Source: Brotaphodocola faecis (lineage in GTDB: Bacteria > Bacillota > Clostridia > Lachnospirales > Lachnospiraceae). Taken from it: a stretch of 64,000 bases of DNA. Position numbers and translations under genes: made by a program. Every line of letters starts with the position of its first letter. Positions within the stretch are counted from its first letter, which is position 1. The stretch spans positions 1 through 64,000 of the forward strand of contig NZ_JBBMFJ010000018.1 of NCBI RefSeq assembly GCF_040096075.1, written 5' to 3'. Shown piece after piece: positions 40,243-50,044 of this stretch. The notes beneath the pieces are model-generated. The model had not been told where the DNA came from and did no database searches. It was given only the letters and a program-made list of their open reading frames with translations.

Positions 40243-41630
40243 TAGAAACGGAATTTATCCTCGAAGTACTGCTTTAACTCAGCGATCGGCACACGAACCT
40301 GCTCCATGGTATCACGGTCGCGGACGGTCACTGCCTGGTCTTCCTCAGACTCGAAATCATAAGTGATGCAGAACGGAGTACCAATCTCATCCTGTCTTCT
40401 GTATCTCTTACCGATGTTGCCTCTGTCATCGAACTCACAGTTGTAGTACTTGGACAGCTCTGCGTATACCTTCTCAGCGCCCTCGTTTAACTTCTTGGAC
40501 AGCGGAAGAATACCGATCTTAACCGGTGCGATGGCCGGATGGAAGTGAAGCACGGTACGCACATCACCCTCACCGATCTCTTCCTCATCGTATGCTGCAC
40601 ACAGGAATGCCAGGGTTACACGGTCAGCACCCAGTGACGGCTCGATGACATACGGAATGTATTTCTCCTTTGACTCGTCATCAAAGTAGGTCATATCCGC
40701 GCCGGAGGTGTTCTGATGCTGGGTTAAGTCGTAGTCGGTTCTGTCTGCGATACCCCACAGCTCGCCCCATCCGAACGGGAAGAGGAACTCGATATCGGTG
40801 GTACCCTTACTGTAGAAGCACAGCTCCTCCGGAGAATGGTCGCGGAGACGGATTTCGTCTTCCTTTAAGCCCAGTGCCAGCAGCCAGTCGCGGCAGAAGC
40901 CTCTCCAGTACTGGAACCACTCAAGGTCGGTGCCCGGTTTGCAGAAGAACTCCAGCTCCATCTGCTCGAACTCACGGGTACGGAAGGTAAAGTTACCCGG
41001 AGTGATCTCGTTACGGAAGGACTTACCGATCTGTCCAATACCAAACGGAACTTTCTTTCTGGAAGTACGCTGTACGTTCTTGAAGTTTACGAAGATACCC
41101 TGTGCGGTCTCCGGTCTTAAGTATACCGTGTTCTTTGCGTCCTCGGTTACACCCTGGAAGGTCTTGAACATCAGGTTGAACTGACGGATATCGGTGAAGT
41201 CATGCTTGCCGCAGCTCGGGCAGCAGATGTTGTTGTCATCGATGTATTTCTTCATTTCTTCCTGAGACCATGCGTCTACGCTGCCCTCGACGGTGATGCC
41301 GTTCTCTGCCATGTAGTCCTCGATCAGCTTGTCGGCACGGAAACGCTCCTTACATGCCTTACAGTCCATCAGCGGATCAGAGAAACCACCCAGATGTCCG
41401 GAAGCTACCCAGGTCTGGGAGTTCATGAGGATCGCGCAGTCAACGCCTACGTTGTACGGGCTCTCCTGAACGAATTTCTGCCACCATGCTTTCTTTACGT
41501 TGTTCTTCAGCTCTACGCCAAGGTTGCCGTAATCCCAGGTGTTTGCCAGACCGCCGTAGATCTCGGAACCCGGATAAACGAATCCTCTGCTCTTGGCCAG
41601 CGCTACAATTTTCTCCATTGTCTTTTCCAT
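40242..41630 (-). CDS. glyS: Glycyl-tRNA synthetase (homodimeric type)
   Basis: A 462-residue class II glycyl-tRNA synthetase of the alpha2 type (not the tetrameric glyQ/glyS type). Class II motifs: NLMFKTFQG, YLRPETAQGIFVNF, FRNEITPGNFTFRTREFEQME and the C-terminal anticodon domain beginning GILPLSKKLNEGA. The ATG at 41630 has GAGAGG 9 nt upstream. It is 18 bp from the lipoprotein gene, so there is no space for a T-box leader. The stop overlaps mobAB. Confidence 0.95.
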   Translation of the reverse strand: MEKTMEKIVALAKSRGFVYPGSEIYGGLANTWDYGNLGVELKNNVKKAWWQKFVQESPYNVGVDCAILMNSQTWVASGHLGGFSDPLMDCKACKERFRADKLIEDYMAENGITVEGSVDAWSQEEMKKYIDDNNICCPSCGKHDFTDIRQFNLMFKTFQGVTEDAKNTVYLRPETAQGIFVNFKNVQRTSRKKVPFGIGQIGKSFRNEITPGNFTFRTREFEQMELEFFCKPGTDLEWFQYWRGFCRDWLLALGLKEDEIRLRDHSPEELCFYSKGTTDIEFLFPFGWGELWGIADRTDYDLTQHQNTSGADMTYFDDESKEKYIPYVIEPSLGADRVTLAFLCAAYDEEEIGEGDVRTVLHFHPAIAPVKIGILPLSKKLNEGAEKVYAELSKYYNCEFDDRGNIGKRYRRQDEIGTPFCITYDFESEEDQAVTVRDRDTMEQVRVPIAELKQYFEDKFRF

Positions 41631-41648
41631 CGTCGATAACCTCTCTTT

Positions 41649-42296
41649 TTATTTGAATATAATACAGCCGGTTCCCTCTGGGGTCACTGCTGAATGATCA
41701 CTTTTTACTTCCACGCCGTCGGTCACATAGAGGATTTTTCCTTCCGTGTAAACCGTTGCAGAGCCTTCGGTAAGTACCATGTGGCTGTCCTTTGCGGCAG
41801 CCTTCTGAATGTCCGCGTTCTTCCCGGCGGGTGTTTTGTAGGCCAGATCCGGGAGCTTTGCTTCTTCCGTATCAAAGACCGCAAGGGAAATCACCGTGTG
41901 GGTATCATCCCCGTTTTCTTCGGAAAACTTTACAAAGTCCTCCGGTGTTTTGTAGGCAAATACCAGCCTTCCGGTCTGTCCCTCCAGGCTGCTGCTCACA
42001 AGCGCTGCCGGAAGTTTTTCACCGTCTTCAGGATTCTCTGCCTCAGCCGCCGCGCCCTGTTCTTCATTATAAGAAGCAATCTGCTCCTTCGCGAACTCAG
42101 CCAGGCCCTCGGCGCTGTATAAATCATTCTCCTTTTCGGACGTGTAGACCATGGCGCTCTGCACGCTTAAGTCATCCGCCACATAAATGCTGTTCTCGGA
42201 ACCATCCCAGGTCTTTCCTGAGCCTGCAGAACAGCCTGCAGTCCAGACTGCTGCAAGCAGTGCGGATGCAGTCAAAACCGCAATGTTCTTTTTCAT
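41649..42296 (-). CDS. Putative lipoprotein of unknown function
   Basis: A 215-residue protein with a signal peptide and lipobox (residues about 6-21, ALLAAVWTAGC with the lipid cysteine in TAGC), so it should be anchored outside the membrane. The rest is soluble, with mixed charge and no motif I recognise. The frame is open to 42308, but the ATG at 42296 has AGGAG 5 nt upstream. It lies between recO and glyS in a run of housekeeping genes and is probably co-transcribed with them. Confidence 0.7.
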   Translation of the reverse strand: MKKNIAVLTASALLAAVWTAGCSAGSGKTWDGSENSIYVADDLSVQSAMVYTSEKENDLYSAEGLAEFAKEQIASYNEEQGAAAEAENPEDGEKLPAALVSSSLEGQTGRLVFAYKTPEDFVKFSEENGDDTHTVISLAVFDTEEAKLPDLAYKTPAGKNADIQKAAAKDSHMVLTEGSATVYTEGKILYVTDGVEVKSDHSAVTPEGTGCIIFK

Positions 42297-42367
42297 AAAT
42301 CTCCTCACTCCCCTGCACCACAGGGCTATCTAGGATTATACCTGTTCATGGCAGGTTTTTCAACACC

Positions 42368-43057
42368 TTATTTTTTCCCGGCCGGTACGGTTTTCGTCAG
42401 CCTTGCAGCCGTCTCCATCATCCGCAGGATCTCCAGGGAATGAAATTCCCGGTCAATGAAGCGTCGTTTGTTCAGCTCCACGCAGTGCCGCAGTTCCTCC
42501 AGCACCTCCGGTGCCAGCACAAAGGTGTACAGCGATTCCAGCGGCGAGGCGATGATATACTCCCAAGCGTAGTTTGCGGAATCACTGACCGGACGGGGCG
42601 GATGCTCCGTGTAGTCTCCGTTGATGACCATGCTGCGAAGCTCAAACACCGCCTGGATGAGCGGTTTGGGAAGCGCCGGTTTTAGCAGGGCCCGCAGGGA
42701 CTGGTACAACAGCAGAAGCTGCTCCGTGGCCTCCAGATTCTCCCGGCTGTAGTAATCCGCGAATTCCAGAAAATAGGATCCGTAGCAGGTTGCTTCCATA
42801 TCCTGGGGGATCTCCGCAAAATAATTGAGTACATCGGCTCCCTGCAGATTGTAGGCGTCCCGGCCCTCGTACAGCTTAAAGGTGCCAAATACAAAGGGCC
42901 TGGTCACGCCCATGAGCTGGCTTCCGGGCCGCTTGGCTCCCCGGGCAAAGGCTGTGATCTTGCCACGCTCCCGGGTCAGGATGACCAGCCTCCGGTCGTT
43001 ATCCCCCACCGGGGATGCCTTTAAGACCATACCGGTCAGATTCACAGATTCTCTCAC
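42368..43057 (-). CDS. recO: DNA repair protein RecO
   Basis: A 229-residue RecO: N-terminal OB fold (LTGMVLKASPVGDNDRRLVILTRERGKITAFARGAKR) and C-terminal helical domain. RecO loads RecA with RecR at gaps coated by SSB. Many Firmicute RecO proteins carry a four-cysteine zinc motif in the C-terminal half; here only isolated cysteines remain (one near 91, one near 187), so the motif is absent, and the protein is somewhat short (usual about 250). It follows era after 3 nt. Confidence 0.9.
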   Translation of the reverse strand: MRESVNLTGMVLKASPVGDNDRRLVILTRERGKITAFARGAKRPGSQLMGVTRPFVFGTFKLYEGRDAYNLQGADVLNYFAEIPQDMEATCYGSYFLEFADYYSRENLEATEQLLLLYQSLRALLKPALPKPLIQAVFELRSMVINGDYTEHPPRPVSDSANYAWEYIIASPLESLYTFVLAPEVLEELRHCVELNKRRFIDREFHSLEILRMMETAARLTKTVPAGKK

Positions 43058-43060
43058 AGC

Positions 43061-44053
43061 TTATTCCTTTGGATTGTATCCGTAGTTTTTCATCAACAGT
43101 TCGCTGTCACGCCACTCTTTTCTCACTTTGACCCAGATCTGCAGGTTTACTTTCGTCTCCAGCATATTCTCCAGCTCTCTTCTGGCCGCGGAGCCGATAC
43201 GTTTTAACATGGCGCCGCCCTTGCCGATGATGATGCCCTTGTGGGAATCCCGCTCACAGATGATGGTCGCCTCCACATCTATGATGCCGTTTGGCCGCTC
43301 ACTCATCTTTTCAATGGTAACCGCAATGCCATGGGGGATTTCCTCATCCAGCAGGCGCAGGGCCTTCTCCCGGATCAGCTCCGCCGCGATCTGGCGCATC
43401 GGCTGGTCTGTGACGGTATCCTCATCATAGAACTGCGGACCGTAGGGCAGGTACTTGAACAGCTGCTCCAGCAGTGTATCGGTGTTCTTATCTCGCAGGG
43501 CGGACACCGGAACAATCTCCGCGAAATTGCAGATATCCTTGTAGGCATTGATGAAGGTCAGGATGTCTTCCTGATTTTTTACCGTATCGGTTTTGTTGAT
43601 GACCAGGATGATCGGGGTCTTAATGCCCTGAAGCTGCTCGGCAATGTGGCGCTCACCGGCACCGATGAAGGTGCTGGGCTCCACCAGCCACAAAATCAGG
43701 TCTACCTCTTTTAAGGTATGCTCAGCCACATTCACCATATACTCGCCCAGCTTGTTTTTCGCCTTGTGGATACCCGGGGTATCCAGGAAAATGATCTGGC
43801 CGCGCTCGTCGGTGTAGACGGTCTGAATGCGGTTTCTGGTGGTCTGAGGTTTATCCGATGTAATAGCGATTTTCTGGCCGATCAGATGGTTCATCAGGGT
43901 GGATTTGCCCACGTTCGGCCGTCCGATCAGGGTTACAAAGCCAGATTTCTTCTGAACCGGGGCGGACTGGTTTTCTCCGCCTGCCCCGGTTTTCTTGCCG
44001 TTCAGTTCTTCCAGCAGTTTATCAAAATTCGTACCTTCCGGTTTCTTTGCCAT
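43061..44053 (-). CDS. era: GTPase Era
   Basis: A 330-residue Era: G1 GRPNVGKST (44-52), G3 DTPG, G4 NKTD and a C-terminal KH domain with GIIIGKGGAMLKRIG that binds the 16S rRNA 3' end during 30S assembly. Usual length is about 300; this one has a ~36-residue basic/polar N-terminal extension (MAKKPEGTNFDKLLEELNGK...) before the G domain. The start has AAAGGA upstream. It is 21 bp after the M16C peptidase gene and 3 nt before recO. Confidence 0.95.
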   Translation of the reverse strand: MAKKPEGTNFDKLLEELNGKKTGAGGENQSAPVQKKSGFVTLIGRPNVGKSTLMNHLIGQKIAITSDKPQTTRNRIQTVYTDERGQIIFLDTPGIHKAKNKLGEYMVNVAEHTLKEVDLILWLVEPSTFIGAGERHIAEQLQGIKTPIILVINKTDTVKNQEDILTFINAYKDICNFAEIVPVSALRDKNTDTLLEQLFKYLPYGPQFYDEDTVTDQPMRQIAAELIREKALRLLDEEIPHGIAVTIEKMSERPNGIIDVEATIICERDSHKGIIIGKGGAMLKRIGSAARRELENMLETKVNLQIWVKVRKEWRDSELLMKNYGYNPKE

Positions 44054-44074
44054 AAATTTATCCTTTCGAAATAC

Positions 44075-47008
44075 TTATCCTCTTGTAAGACTGGAAACCT
44101 CGCCAAACATGCCGCGGCTTGCCTCAATCTTCTCTTCGTTTCCGACTACGCAGAAGCTTCCGGTGCTCAGAACTGCCCGTACCTGGGCAGCCAGCGCGCG
44201 GATGTCTTCCTTGGTGGCTCCTAAGATCTGGTCACGCTCGGTCTGCATCATCTCCTCCGTTACGCCGGACAGGTACGCAGAAAGGCCTCTGCTGCCCTTC
44301 ACGGACGGAGTCAGCGGAGCGTCCAGATTGCTGATGGTTCCGATAACATACTTGGTCATGTCGCGCTCATCCGGGTCAAAGGCCTCCAGATAAGCCGGAA
44401 TGCCCTCATAAATCTCGTTGGTCTCTTTTAAGTTCGGGTCACGGTAGGATACCAGATAGCCCTCGCCGGAACGTCCGAAACCACTCATGCAGCCATAGGC
44501 GCCACCTTTTACGCGGATATTCAGCCACAGGTAATCATAGCTTAAGATCACCTGAAGAATCTTCAAAGCACCCGTATACTCGAGTCCTGCACTGCGGAAA
44601 TTGCCGCAGCGGGCCACATAATCTACCTGGGCAGAAGTCTTTAAGCCCTCGTTCAGGTTCTTGACCGGATGTCTGAAGGCATGCTTCTCTCCGCTTCCCT
44701 GCGGCAGCTTGTCTGCCAGAAGCTTTAAAGTCTCAGGAAGCTTCTCGTAGCCCTTGTCGTCTGCCGTGTAGTTGACCAGCATATTGACTCTGGTAAAGAG
44801 CTTTTTGCTTACCTCCTGCAGTCTCGCGATGATCTCGCCCTTCTTTTCTGCGTAATCCTTCTCCAGCTGCTCCAGAAAATGATAGTATGCGGTACCGCCG
44901 GTCAGCTCATTGTAATAAGCGGTTGCGGAGAAATAGGAGGTCGCGCGGGATACTGCCGTGCTGTGTCCTGCGTTCTCCAGCTTCATCTTCGCGCGGGAAC
45001 GGGTCTCCTGAATTACCTCTCCCAGACGCTTCTCATCTGTAAATACAGAGTGATTCAGAATCTCCTCCAGCATGGTGAAACCAAAATCCAGCTTATCGTA
45101 CAGCACACGAATGCTTGCCACGAAAGCTCCGGTAAAGCGCTCCGGGTCTGCCAGATCCGGGTAGGAAGTTACGGAAAAGTCCACGCCGCCGCTGTTTAAG
45201 TGAATCTCACTGGTTAAATCGGAATAGCTGTAATGCTCCGTGCTGATGGATCCCAGAACGGATTTTAACAGGCCTGCATATGGAAGGTCTTCCTGCGGCA
45301 GCACCTCGGTGTTGAACAGCACCTTCAGATATCCGATACCAGAAGTAAAGAAGTTGTGGTGCAGCACCTTGATGCCGGCCTCTTCTTTCTCTGTCCAGAA
45401 GAAGGTCTCTGCCTTTTTCTCGATGTCTTCCCGTCTTAAGAGCGGGATTTTCGCCAGAACCTCCGGGGTGGACGGGGTATCCTGATACTCTTTTAATTCT
45501 CTGGTGGCAGTCACCAGCGCCTCCAGTTCTTCCTCAGACAGGGAAGCCTTATAGTCTGCCAGCTTCTTCGCCAGCTTCTCGTCTTCTTTTGCTGTCAGGT
45601 TCTTCTCCGGAGCCACCACAATGACAGCTTCAAACGGATTGTCTAACAGATAATCCCGGATCAGCTGCTCAAAATAGCCATTCTCCACTTCCTTCTTTAA
45701 GAAATCAAAGGTTTCCTGATAGCAGAGGTGGGTCATCGGGTCTCCGTCGTACAACCAGCTGTCCAGACACTGCAGGCCGTACATCAGGCCCTTCGGCGCA
45801 GAGCCATAATCTGCCTCACGGTATTTAAACTCAAAGTAGTTCATGCCGGCCAGCAGGCTCTTGCGGTTGATACCCTGGTCCGCCAGCTTGCGCAGGGTGC
45901 CTTTAACAATAGCCAGGAATTCGCCCTTCTGCTCTTTATTGGCATCCTTGGCAATGACAGAGAAGTACGGCTGTAAAATGCCGTTCTCATAGCCGCCCAT
46001 AACATCTTTACCGATTCCCGCGTCAATGAGTGCCTGCTTTAACGGCGCGCCCGGCGCGTCGAGCAGGGTATACTCCAGGATCTGGAACGCCACATACAGC
46101 TTCGGATCCAGATCATCTCCCACAACGGTATTGACGGAAAGATAGGTTGCGTCCCCCTCAGACTCCCCTTCGGTGATGGAGTAGGAGAACTCGCGCTCCA
46201 CCGGAGCTTCAAAAGCTTTCTGCTCCCGGATGCGGGAATCTACCGGGCGCTCCTCGTAGTGGCTTAAATATTCCTCATCCAGCCAGGTCAGCTTCTCCGC
46301 CATATCCATATCTCCATAGAGATAGATGTAGCTGTTGGACGGATGATAGTAGGTCTTATGGAAATCCAGGAACTTCTCGTAGCTCAGCTCCGGAATGTGT
46401 ACCGGGTCACCGCCGGAATCCTTGCCGTAGCAGGTATCCGGGAACAGGGTCTTCTGGGTCACACTATCTAAAATGCTCTCCGGAGAAGAGTAAGCGCCCT
46501 TCATCTCATTGTATACAACACCATTGTAGATGAGCGGAGCGTCTTTGCTCTCCAGCTCATAGTGCCAGCCCTCCTGGCGGAAGATTTTCTCTTCTTTATA
46601 GATATTCGGATGAAGCACAGCATCCATGTAGACATCCATCAGATTGTGGAAATCTTTGTCGTTGCAGCTTGCCACCGGATATACGGTCTTATCCGGGTAG
46701 GTCATGGCATTTAAGAAGGTGTTTAAGGAACCCTTTACCAGTTCCACAAACGGATCCTTTAACGGGAATTTGTCGGAGCCGCAGAGCACGCTGTGCTCCA
46801 GAATATGCGGCAGTCCGCAGTCATTGTCCGGCGGGGTGCGGAATCCGATGCAGAATACCTTGTTCTCATCGTCATTTGATACCAGAAACAGTCTGGCTTT
46901 TGTTTTCTTATGCTCCAGCACAATGCCTTCTGACTGCATCTCCTCGATTGTTTTATGTTCTACCACACGGTAGGCATCCAGTTTTTTGATTGCTTCTAAC
47001 TGACTCAT
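44075..47008 (-). CDS. M16C-family metallopeptidase (PreP/presequence protease-like)
   Basis: A 977-residue peptidase with the inverted zinc motif HxxEH at 68-72 (PHILEHSVLCGS) and the four-lobed M16C layout expected from length. Related to mitochondrial/plastid presequence protease and clostridial zinc peptidases, which degrade peptides held in a closed chamber. No signal peptide, so probably cytoplasmic. AAAGGAAG lies before the ATG. It is between ydcF and era on the same strand. Confidence 0.9.
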   Translation of the reverse strand: MSQLEAIKKLDAYRVVEHKTIEEMQSEGIVLEHKKTKARLFLVSNDDENKVFCIGFRTPPDNDCGLPHILEHSVLCGSDKFPLKDPFVELVKGSLNTFLNAMTYPDKTVYPVASCNDKDFHNLMDVYMDAVLHPNIYKEEKIFRQEGWHYELESKDAPLIYNGVVYNEMKGAYSSPESILDSVTQKTLFPDTCYGKDSGGDPVHIPELSYEKFLDFHKTYYHPSNSYIYLYGDMDMAEKLTWLDEEYLSHYEERPVDSRIREQKAFEAPVEREFSYSITEGESEGDATYLSVNTVVGDDLDPKLYVAFQILEYTLLDAPGAPLKQALIDAGIGKDVMGGYENGILQPYFSVIAKDANKEQKGEFLAIVKGTLRKLADQGINRKSLLAGMNYFEFKYREADYGSAPKGLMYGLQCLDSWLYDGDPMTHLCYQETFDFLKKEVENGYFEQLIRDYLLDNPFEAVIVVAPEKNLTAKEDEKLAKKLADYKASLSEEELEALVTATRELKEYQDTPSTPEVLAKIPLLRREDIEKKAETFFWTEKEEAGIKVLHHNFFTSGIGYLKVLFNTEVLPQEDLPYAGLLKSVLGSISTEHYSYSDLTSEIHLNSGGVDFSVTSYPDLADPERFTGAFVASIRVLYDKLDFGFTMLEEILNHSVFTDEKRLGEVIQETRSRAKMKLENAGHSTAVSRATSYFSATAYYNELTGGTAYYHFLEQLEKDYAEKKGEIIARLQEVSKKLFTRVNMLVNYTADDKGYEKLPETLKLLADKLPQGSGEKHAFRHPVKNLNEGLKTSAQVDYVARCGNFRSAGLEYTGALKILQVILSYDYLWLNIRVKGGAYGCMSGFGRSGEGYLVSYRDPNLKETNEIYEGIPAYLEAFDPDERDMTKYVIGTISNLDAPLTPSVKGSRGLSAYLSGVTEEMMQTERDQILGATKEDIRALAAQVRAVLSTGSFCVVGNEEKIEASRGMFGEVSSLTRG

Positions 47009-47044
47009 GCGTTTTCTTCCTTTCCTGTCTGTCTTTTCCGTTTT

Positions 47045-47935
47045 TTATAGATTACCCATCAGGCGGTCTTTTAACAGTGCAATGCCGTCGCGCAGGGAAA
47101 AATGCACCAGCAGCACCTTATCTGCCTCCGACGCAATGCCGTAGACGGTACCATAATCCTGCTTTTTTGCGATCATCCCGGCCCTGCAGAGATGAAAATT
47201 GCTGGTAATGATACCAATGCGCGGCTGGCGCGCAGGAACCGGGATGTTGTCTGCGGATATTCCTGCCCCGGGCCCGTCTTCCACTTCCCCTTCCGTTTCT
47301 CCCGGCGCATGGAGCAGCCGGTCTGCCTCTGCTTTGCGTTCCTGTTCCCGCTGATATTCCAGCTCCCGGTTTTCAATTAAAATTTTACTGTAGGCCAGAT
47401 TCTCCACCGTACTGAAGGACTGCTCTTCTTTCAGAAGATGTTCCGGATCTGCCCCCTGCTCCAGAAGATACGCTTCCATGGCATCCGCCTCGGAACACGG
47501 CTCCGCGTCTCCCTTTGCGCCAGAAAGCACCAGCATGGTCTCCGGATTCTCCTTCAGATACTCCAGTGCCTTATCCAGCCGGAGTTTTAAGGTTTTGCTT
47601 AAGGTTCCGTCCGGTTTCACCTTGGCCCCCAGCACGATCACGTAATCGAGCGAAGGCTCTGCCGCCGCCGGGATGCGCCCGAAGATCAGAATCTGTGTCA
47701 CCAGAACAATCATCAGGCCGGAAGCGCACAAGGTTACAAAAGGGACCGGAAGCCACAGCGGCACCCGTTCCGGATACTTCTGATAAAAGTGGATGCTGGC
47801 GGCCGTAGCCCCAAAAAATCCGCCGACCAAAAGCCACAACACAGCAAACGAAGTGCCAAATCCCGCATACAGCACAATGACTCCGTAGTACACCAGGCAA
47901 AGCACCGCCGCCGCAGTGAAGACCCATATTAACAT
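47045..47935 (-). CDS. YdcF-family (DUF218) membrane protein
   Basis: A 296-residue protein: N-terminal membrane part with about four helices (1-100), then a DUF218 domain starting DYVIVLGAKVKPDGTLSKTLKLRLDKA with LVLSGAKGDAEPCSEA and SFSTVENLAYSK. Between these and the terminal GIITSNFHLCRAGMIAK there is a Glu/Gly/Pro-rich insertion (about 195-240). SanA/YdcF proteins are linked to envelope barrier function; the role is not settled. The frame is open to 48064, but the ATG at 47935 has GAGGTG 6 nt upstream and starts MLIWVFTAAAV. Confidence 0.82.
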   Translation of the reverse strand: MLIWVFTAAAVLCLVYYGVIVLYAGFGTSFAVLWLLVGGFFGATAASIHFYQKYPERVPLWLPVPFVTLCASGLMIVLVTQILIFGRIPAAAEPSLDYVIVLGAKVKPDGTLSKTLKLRLDKALEYLKENPETMLVLSGAKGDAEPCSEADAMEAYLLEQGADPEHLLKEEQSFSTVENLAYSKILIENRELEYQREQERKAEADRLLHAPGETEGEVEDGPGAGISADNIPVPARQPRIGIITSNFHLCRAGMIAKKQDYGTVYGIASEADKVLLVHFSLRDGIALLKDRLMGNL

Positions 47936-48034
47936 CGTTTCACCTCTTATAATTTTTATGCCGTAAAACACAGCACAGTTGGAATAATTATACTGCATTT
48001 CCGAAAACGCCACAAGGCTAATCACATAAATAAA

Positions 48035-48066
48035 GGGTGAAAATCCGTTATTGCGGATTTTCACCC
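48035..48066 (-). terminator. Terminator after apt
   Basis: Perfect 13-bp stem GGGTGAAAATCCG/CGGATTTTCACCC (48035-48047, 48054-48066) with a 6-nt loop; on the minus strand it is followed by TTTATTTATG. Confidence 0.72.
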
Positions 48067-48088
48067 CTGCTGCAATCCCTTCTGAATT

Positions 48089-48613
48089 TTATTTTCCTTC
48101 GTAGATGATTGCGGACTCTACGTCGTATCCGGCAAGGCGCTCACGTCCCTTGAGGCCTGCAAGCTCCATCACAAAGCAGAGCTTTACGACCTTGCCGCCC
48201 AGCTGCTCAATAAGGCCTGCAATGGCCTCGGTGGTGCCGCCAGTGGCAATGAGATCGTCCACAACTACCACTTTCTGGCCCGGTTTGATGCCATCTTTGT
48301 GGATTTCAATCTCGGCAGTGCCATACTCCAGATCATACTTTGCGGTGATGGTCTCACGCGGCAGCTTGCCTTTCTTGCGGATCGGCACGAAGCTCTTGTG
48401 CTCTGCGTAGGCAACCGGCACACCGAAGATAAAACCGCGGGACTCCGGTCCCACAACCACATCGTAGTCCAGATTCTTTACCATCTCACGGATGCTGTCA
48501 ATGGCCATTGCCAGTCCGTCCGCATCCTGCAAAATGGAGGTAACATCGCGGAAAATGATTCCCGGCTCCGGGAAATCCGGAATGCTTACTACGTAATCCT
48601 CTAACTTTTTCAT
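48089..48613 (-). CDS. apt: Adenine phosphoribosyltransferase
   Basis: A 174-residue purine salvage enzyme making AMP from adenine and PRPP. PRPP loop VVVVDDLIATGGTTEA; N-terminal FPEPGIIFRDVTSIL; GPESRGFIFGVP. The ATG has AGGAGA 7-8 nt upstream. In many Lachnospiraceae apt is followed by the long relA gene; here it is followed by a terminator and ydcF instead. Confidence 0.96.
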   Translation of the reverse strand: MKKLEDYVVSIPDFPEPGIIFRDVTSILQDADGLAMAIDSIREMVKNLDYDVVVGPESRGFIFGVPVAYAEHKSFVPIRKKGKLPRETITAKYDLEYGTAEIEIHKDGIKPGQKVVVVDDLIATGGTTEAIAGLIEQLGGKVVKLCFVMELAGLKGRERLAGYDVESAIIYEGK

Positions 48614-48691
48614 CTCTGTTCTCCTTTATCCGAGCGTTCGGAAACGCTTTATTTATGATTGTCTGCGCGTTGCGCATGCATTCCGGCACTG

Positions 48692-49963
48692 CTACCGGAA
48701 TACCTTCATCAGGTTCTTTACTTCCTTCTGACACACATCCTCCTGGAAGGAACCGTACTCATAAAAACAATAGCCGGATACCGCTCCGCTGGCCCGTCCG
48801 GCCTCCACCTGGCGGCTGATAACATCGTCGTAGCGTTTCCATTCCGGAATTCCGGTATTGTCTCTTGCGTTGCTTCCTGCCTTGTACATGGCCAGGCCGA
48901 TATAGAGCTTCGCGTGGCCCTTCTTTACCAGGCTGATCCAGGTCTTTAAGTTGTTCTCAAACGCAAAGGGCGCCGGGCTGCCGTTGGACAGCTGATGCTC
49001 AAAGCCCCAGTAAATCTGCGGCATAATGTAATCCACATAGCCGTCGTGGGACAGCCAGGTGTCGATGTCGGTAAACAGACGGTTGTCACTGCGCAGATGG
49101 TCCACATAGCCCTCCGGGCTGATGCCGAACTGCGCGGAAGGCCTTGCCTCTTTGACTGCCTTATAGACGCCGCGGATCAGCTCGTTGACATTTTCCCGCC
49201 TCCACTGGGCGATGCTTAAGCTGCTGCCGGAAGCTTCATATTCCGGCTTGTCAAACCAGCGGCTCTCATTATTGTTGTCCACTTCCGGATAAAAATAATC
49301 GTCAAAGTGAATGCCGTCCACCGTATACTTCTGCGCGATCTCCCGCACGCCGTTGATGATGAGCTCCCGCACCTGTGGAATGGCCGGATTAAAGTAATAA
49401 GCGCCATTCTGCTTTAAAACCCAGCGGTCATTGGAAGGATCCCCGTCCGTCAGCCACTTTTTTGCCGGGTTCTGGTCCGAAACCTGATCCCAGGTATTGT
49501 GATAACCGGTCACGCGGTATGGATTGATCCAGGCATGGATCTGCAGGCCCTTGTTGTGGGCTGCTTTCACAAAGATCGCAAAGGGATCGTAGCCGGGATT
49601 CTGCCCCTGGGTTCCCGTCACAAAACGGGACCACGGAAAATACGCGGACGGATACATGGCGTCCGCGTCCGGGCGCACATGCACAAACACAGCATTCATC
49701 TTCAGTTCCAGACAGCGGTCCAGCATCTTATCTACTTCATGTTTAAAGGATTCCTGATCTGCCGGAAGCCTTTCCCAGTCCAGATAGGAAATCCATACGC
49801 CCCGCAGCTCATCGGAGCGGATGACCGATGCCGACGGAGCGGCAAAGGCCGTGACCATGCCGGTCTGTAAAACCAGCAGGCACGCAAACAGCAGGCTAAA
49901 CGCCTGTTTCAGTCTCAGGCGCGGCTTTCCCGCGTCCCGATTCAGTTTCTTTTGTATCAGCAT
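48692..49963 (-). CDS. Secreted glycoside hydrolase-like protein (GH10-like, DUF187/GHL10)
   Basis: A 423-residue exported protein: basic N terminus, hydrophobic signal stretch (about 18-40, AFSLLFACLLVLQTGMVTAFA), then a TIM-barrel of the GHL10 type (ELRGVWISYLDWE, MNAVFVHVRPDADAMYPS, GLQIHAWINPYRV, VDGIHFDDYFYPE, FGISPEGYVDHLRS, YVDYIMPQIYWGFEH). Such proteins are thought to act on cell-surface or peptidoglycan-associated glycans, but few have been tested. The frame is open to 50008; the ATG at 49963 has GGGAGG 7 nt upstream. Promoter at 50045-50073. Confidence 0.85.
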   Translation of the reverse strand: MLIQKKLNRDAGKPRLRLKQAFSLLFACLLVLQTGMVTAFAAPSASVIRSDELRGVWISYLDWERLPADQESFKHEVDKMLDRCLELKMNAVFVHVRPDADAMYPSAYFPWSRFVTGTQGQNPGYDPFAIFVKAAHNKGLQIHAWINPYRVTGYHNTWDQVSDQNPAKKWLTDGDPSNDRWVLKQNGAYYFNPAIPQVRELIINGVREIAQKYTVDGIHFDDYFYPEVDNNNESRWFDKPEYEASGSSLSIAQWRRENVNELIRGVYKAVKEARPSAQFGISPEGYVDHLRSDNRLFTDIDTWLSHDGYVDYIMPQIYWGFEHQLSNGSPAPFAFENNLKTWISLVKKGHAKLYIGLAMYKAGSNARDNTGIPEWKRYDDVISRQVEAGRASGAVSGYCFYEYGSFQEDVCQKEVKNLMKVFR

Positions 49964-50044
49964 TCCAGTCCCTCCCGGATGTCTTTCCAAAACGGGTTGT
50001 TTTCGCATTCCCGCATCCTTTTTTTACCATTATTTTTCATAGAT

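Noticed and set aside
41631..41648. T-box leader for glyS
   Set aside because: Only 18 bp separate glyS from the upstream lipoprotein gene, too short for a T-box.
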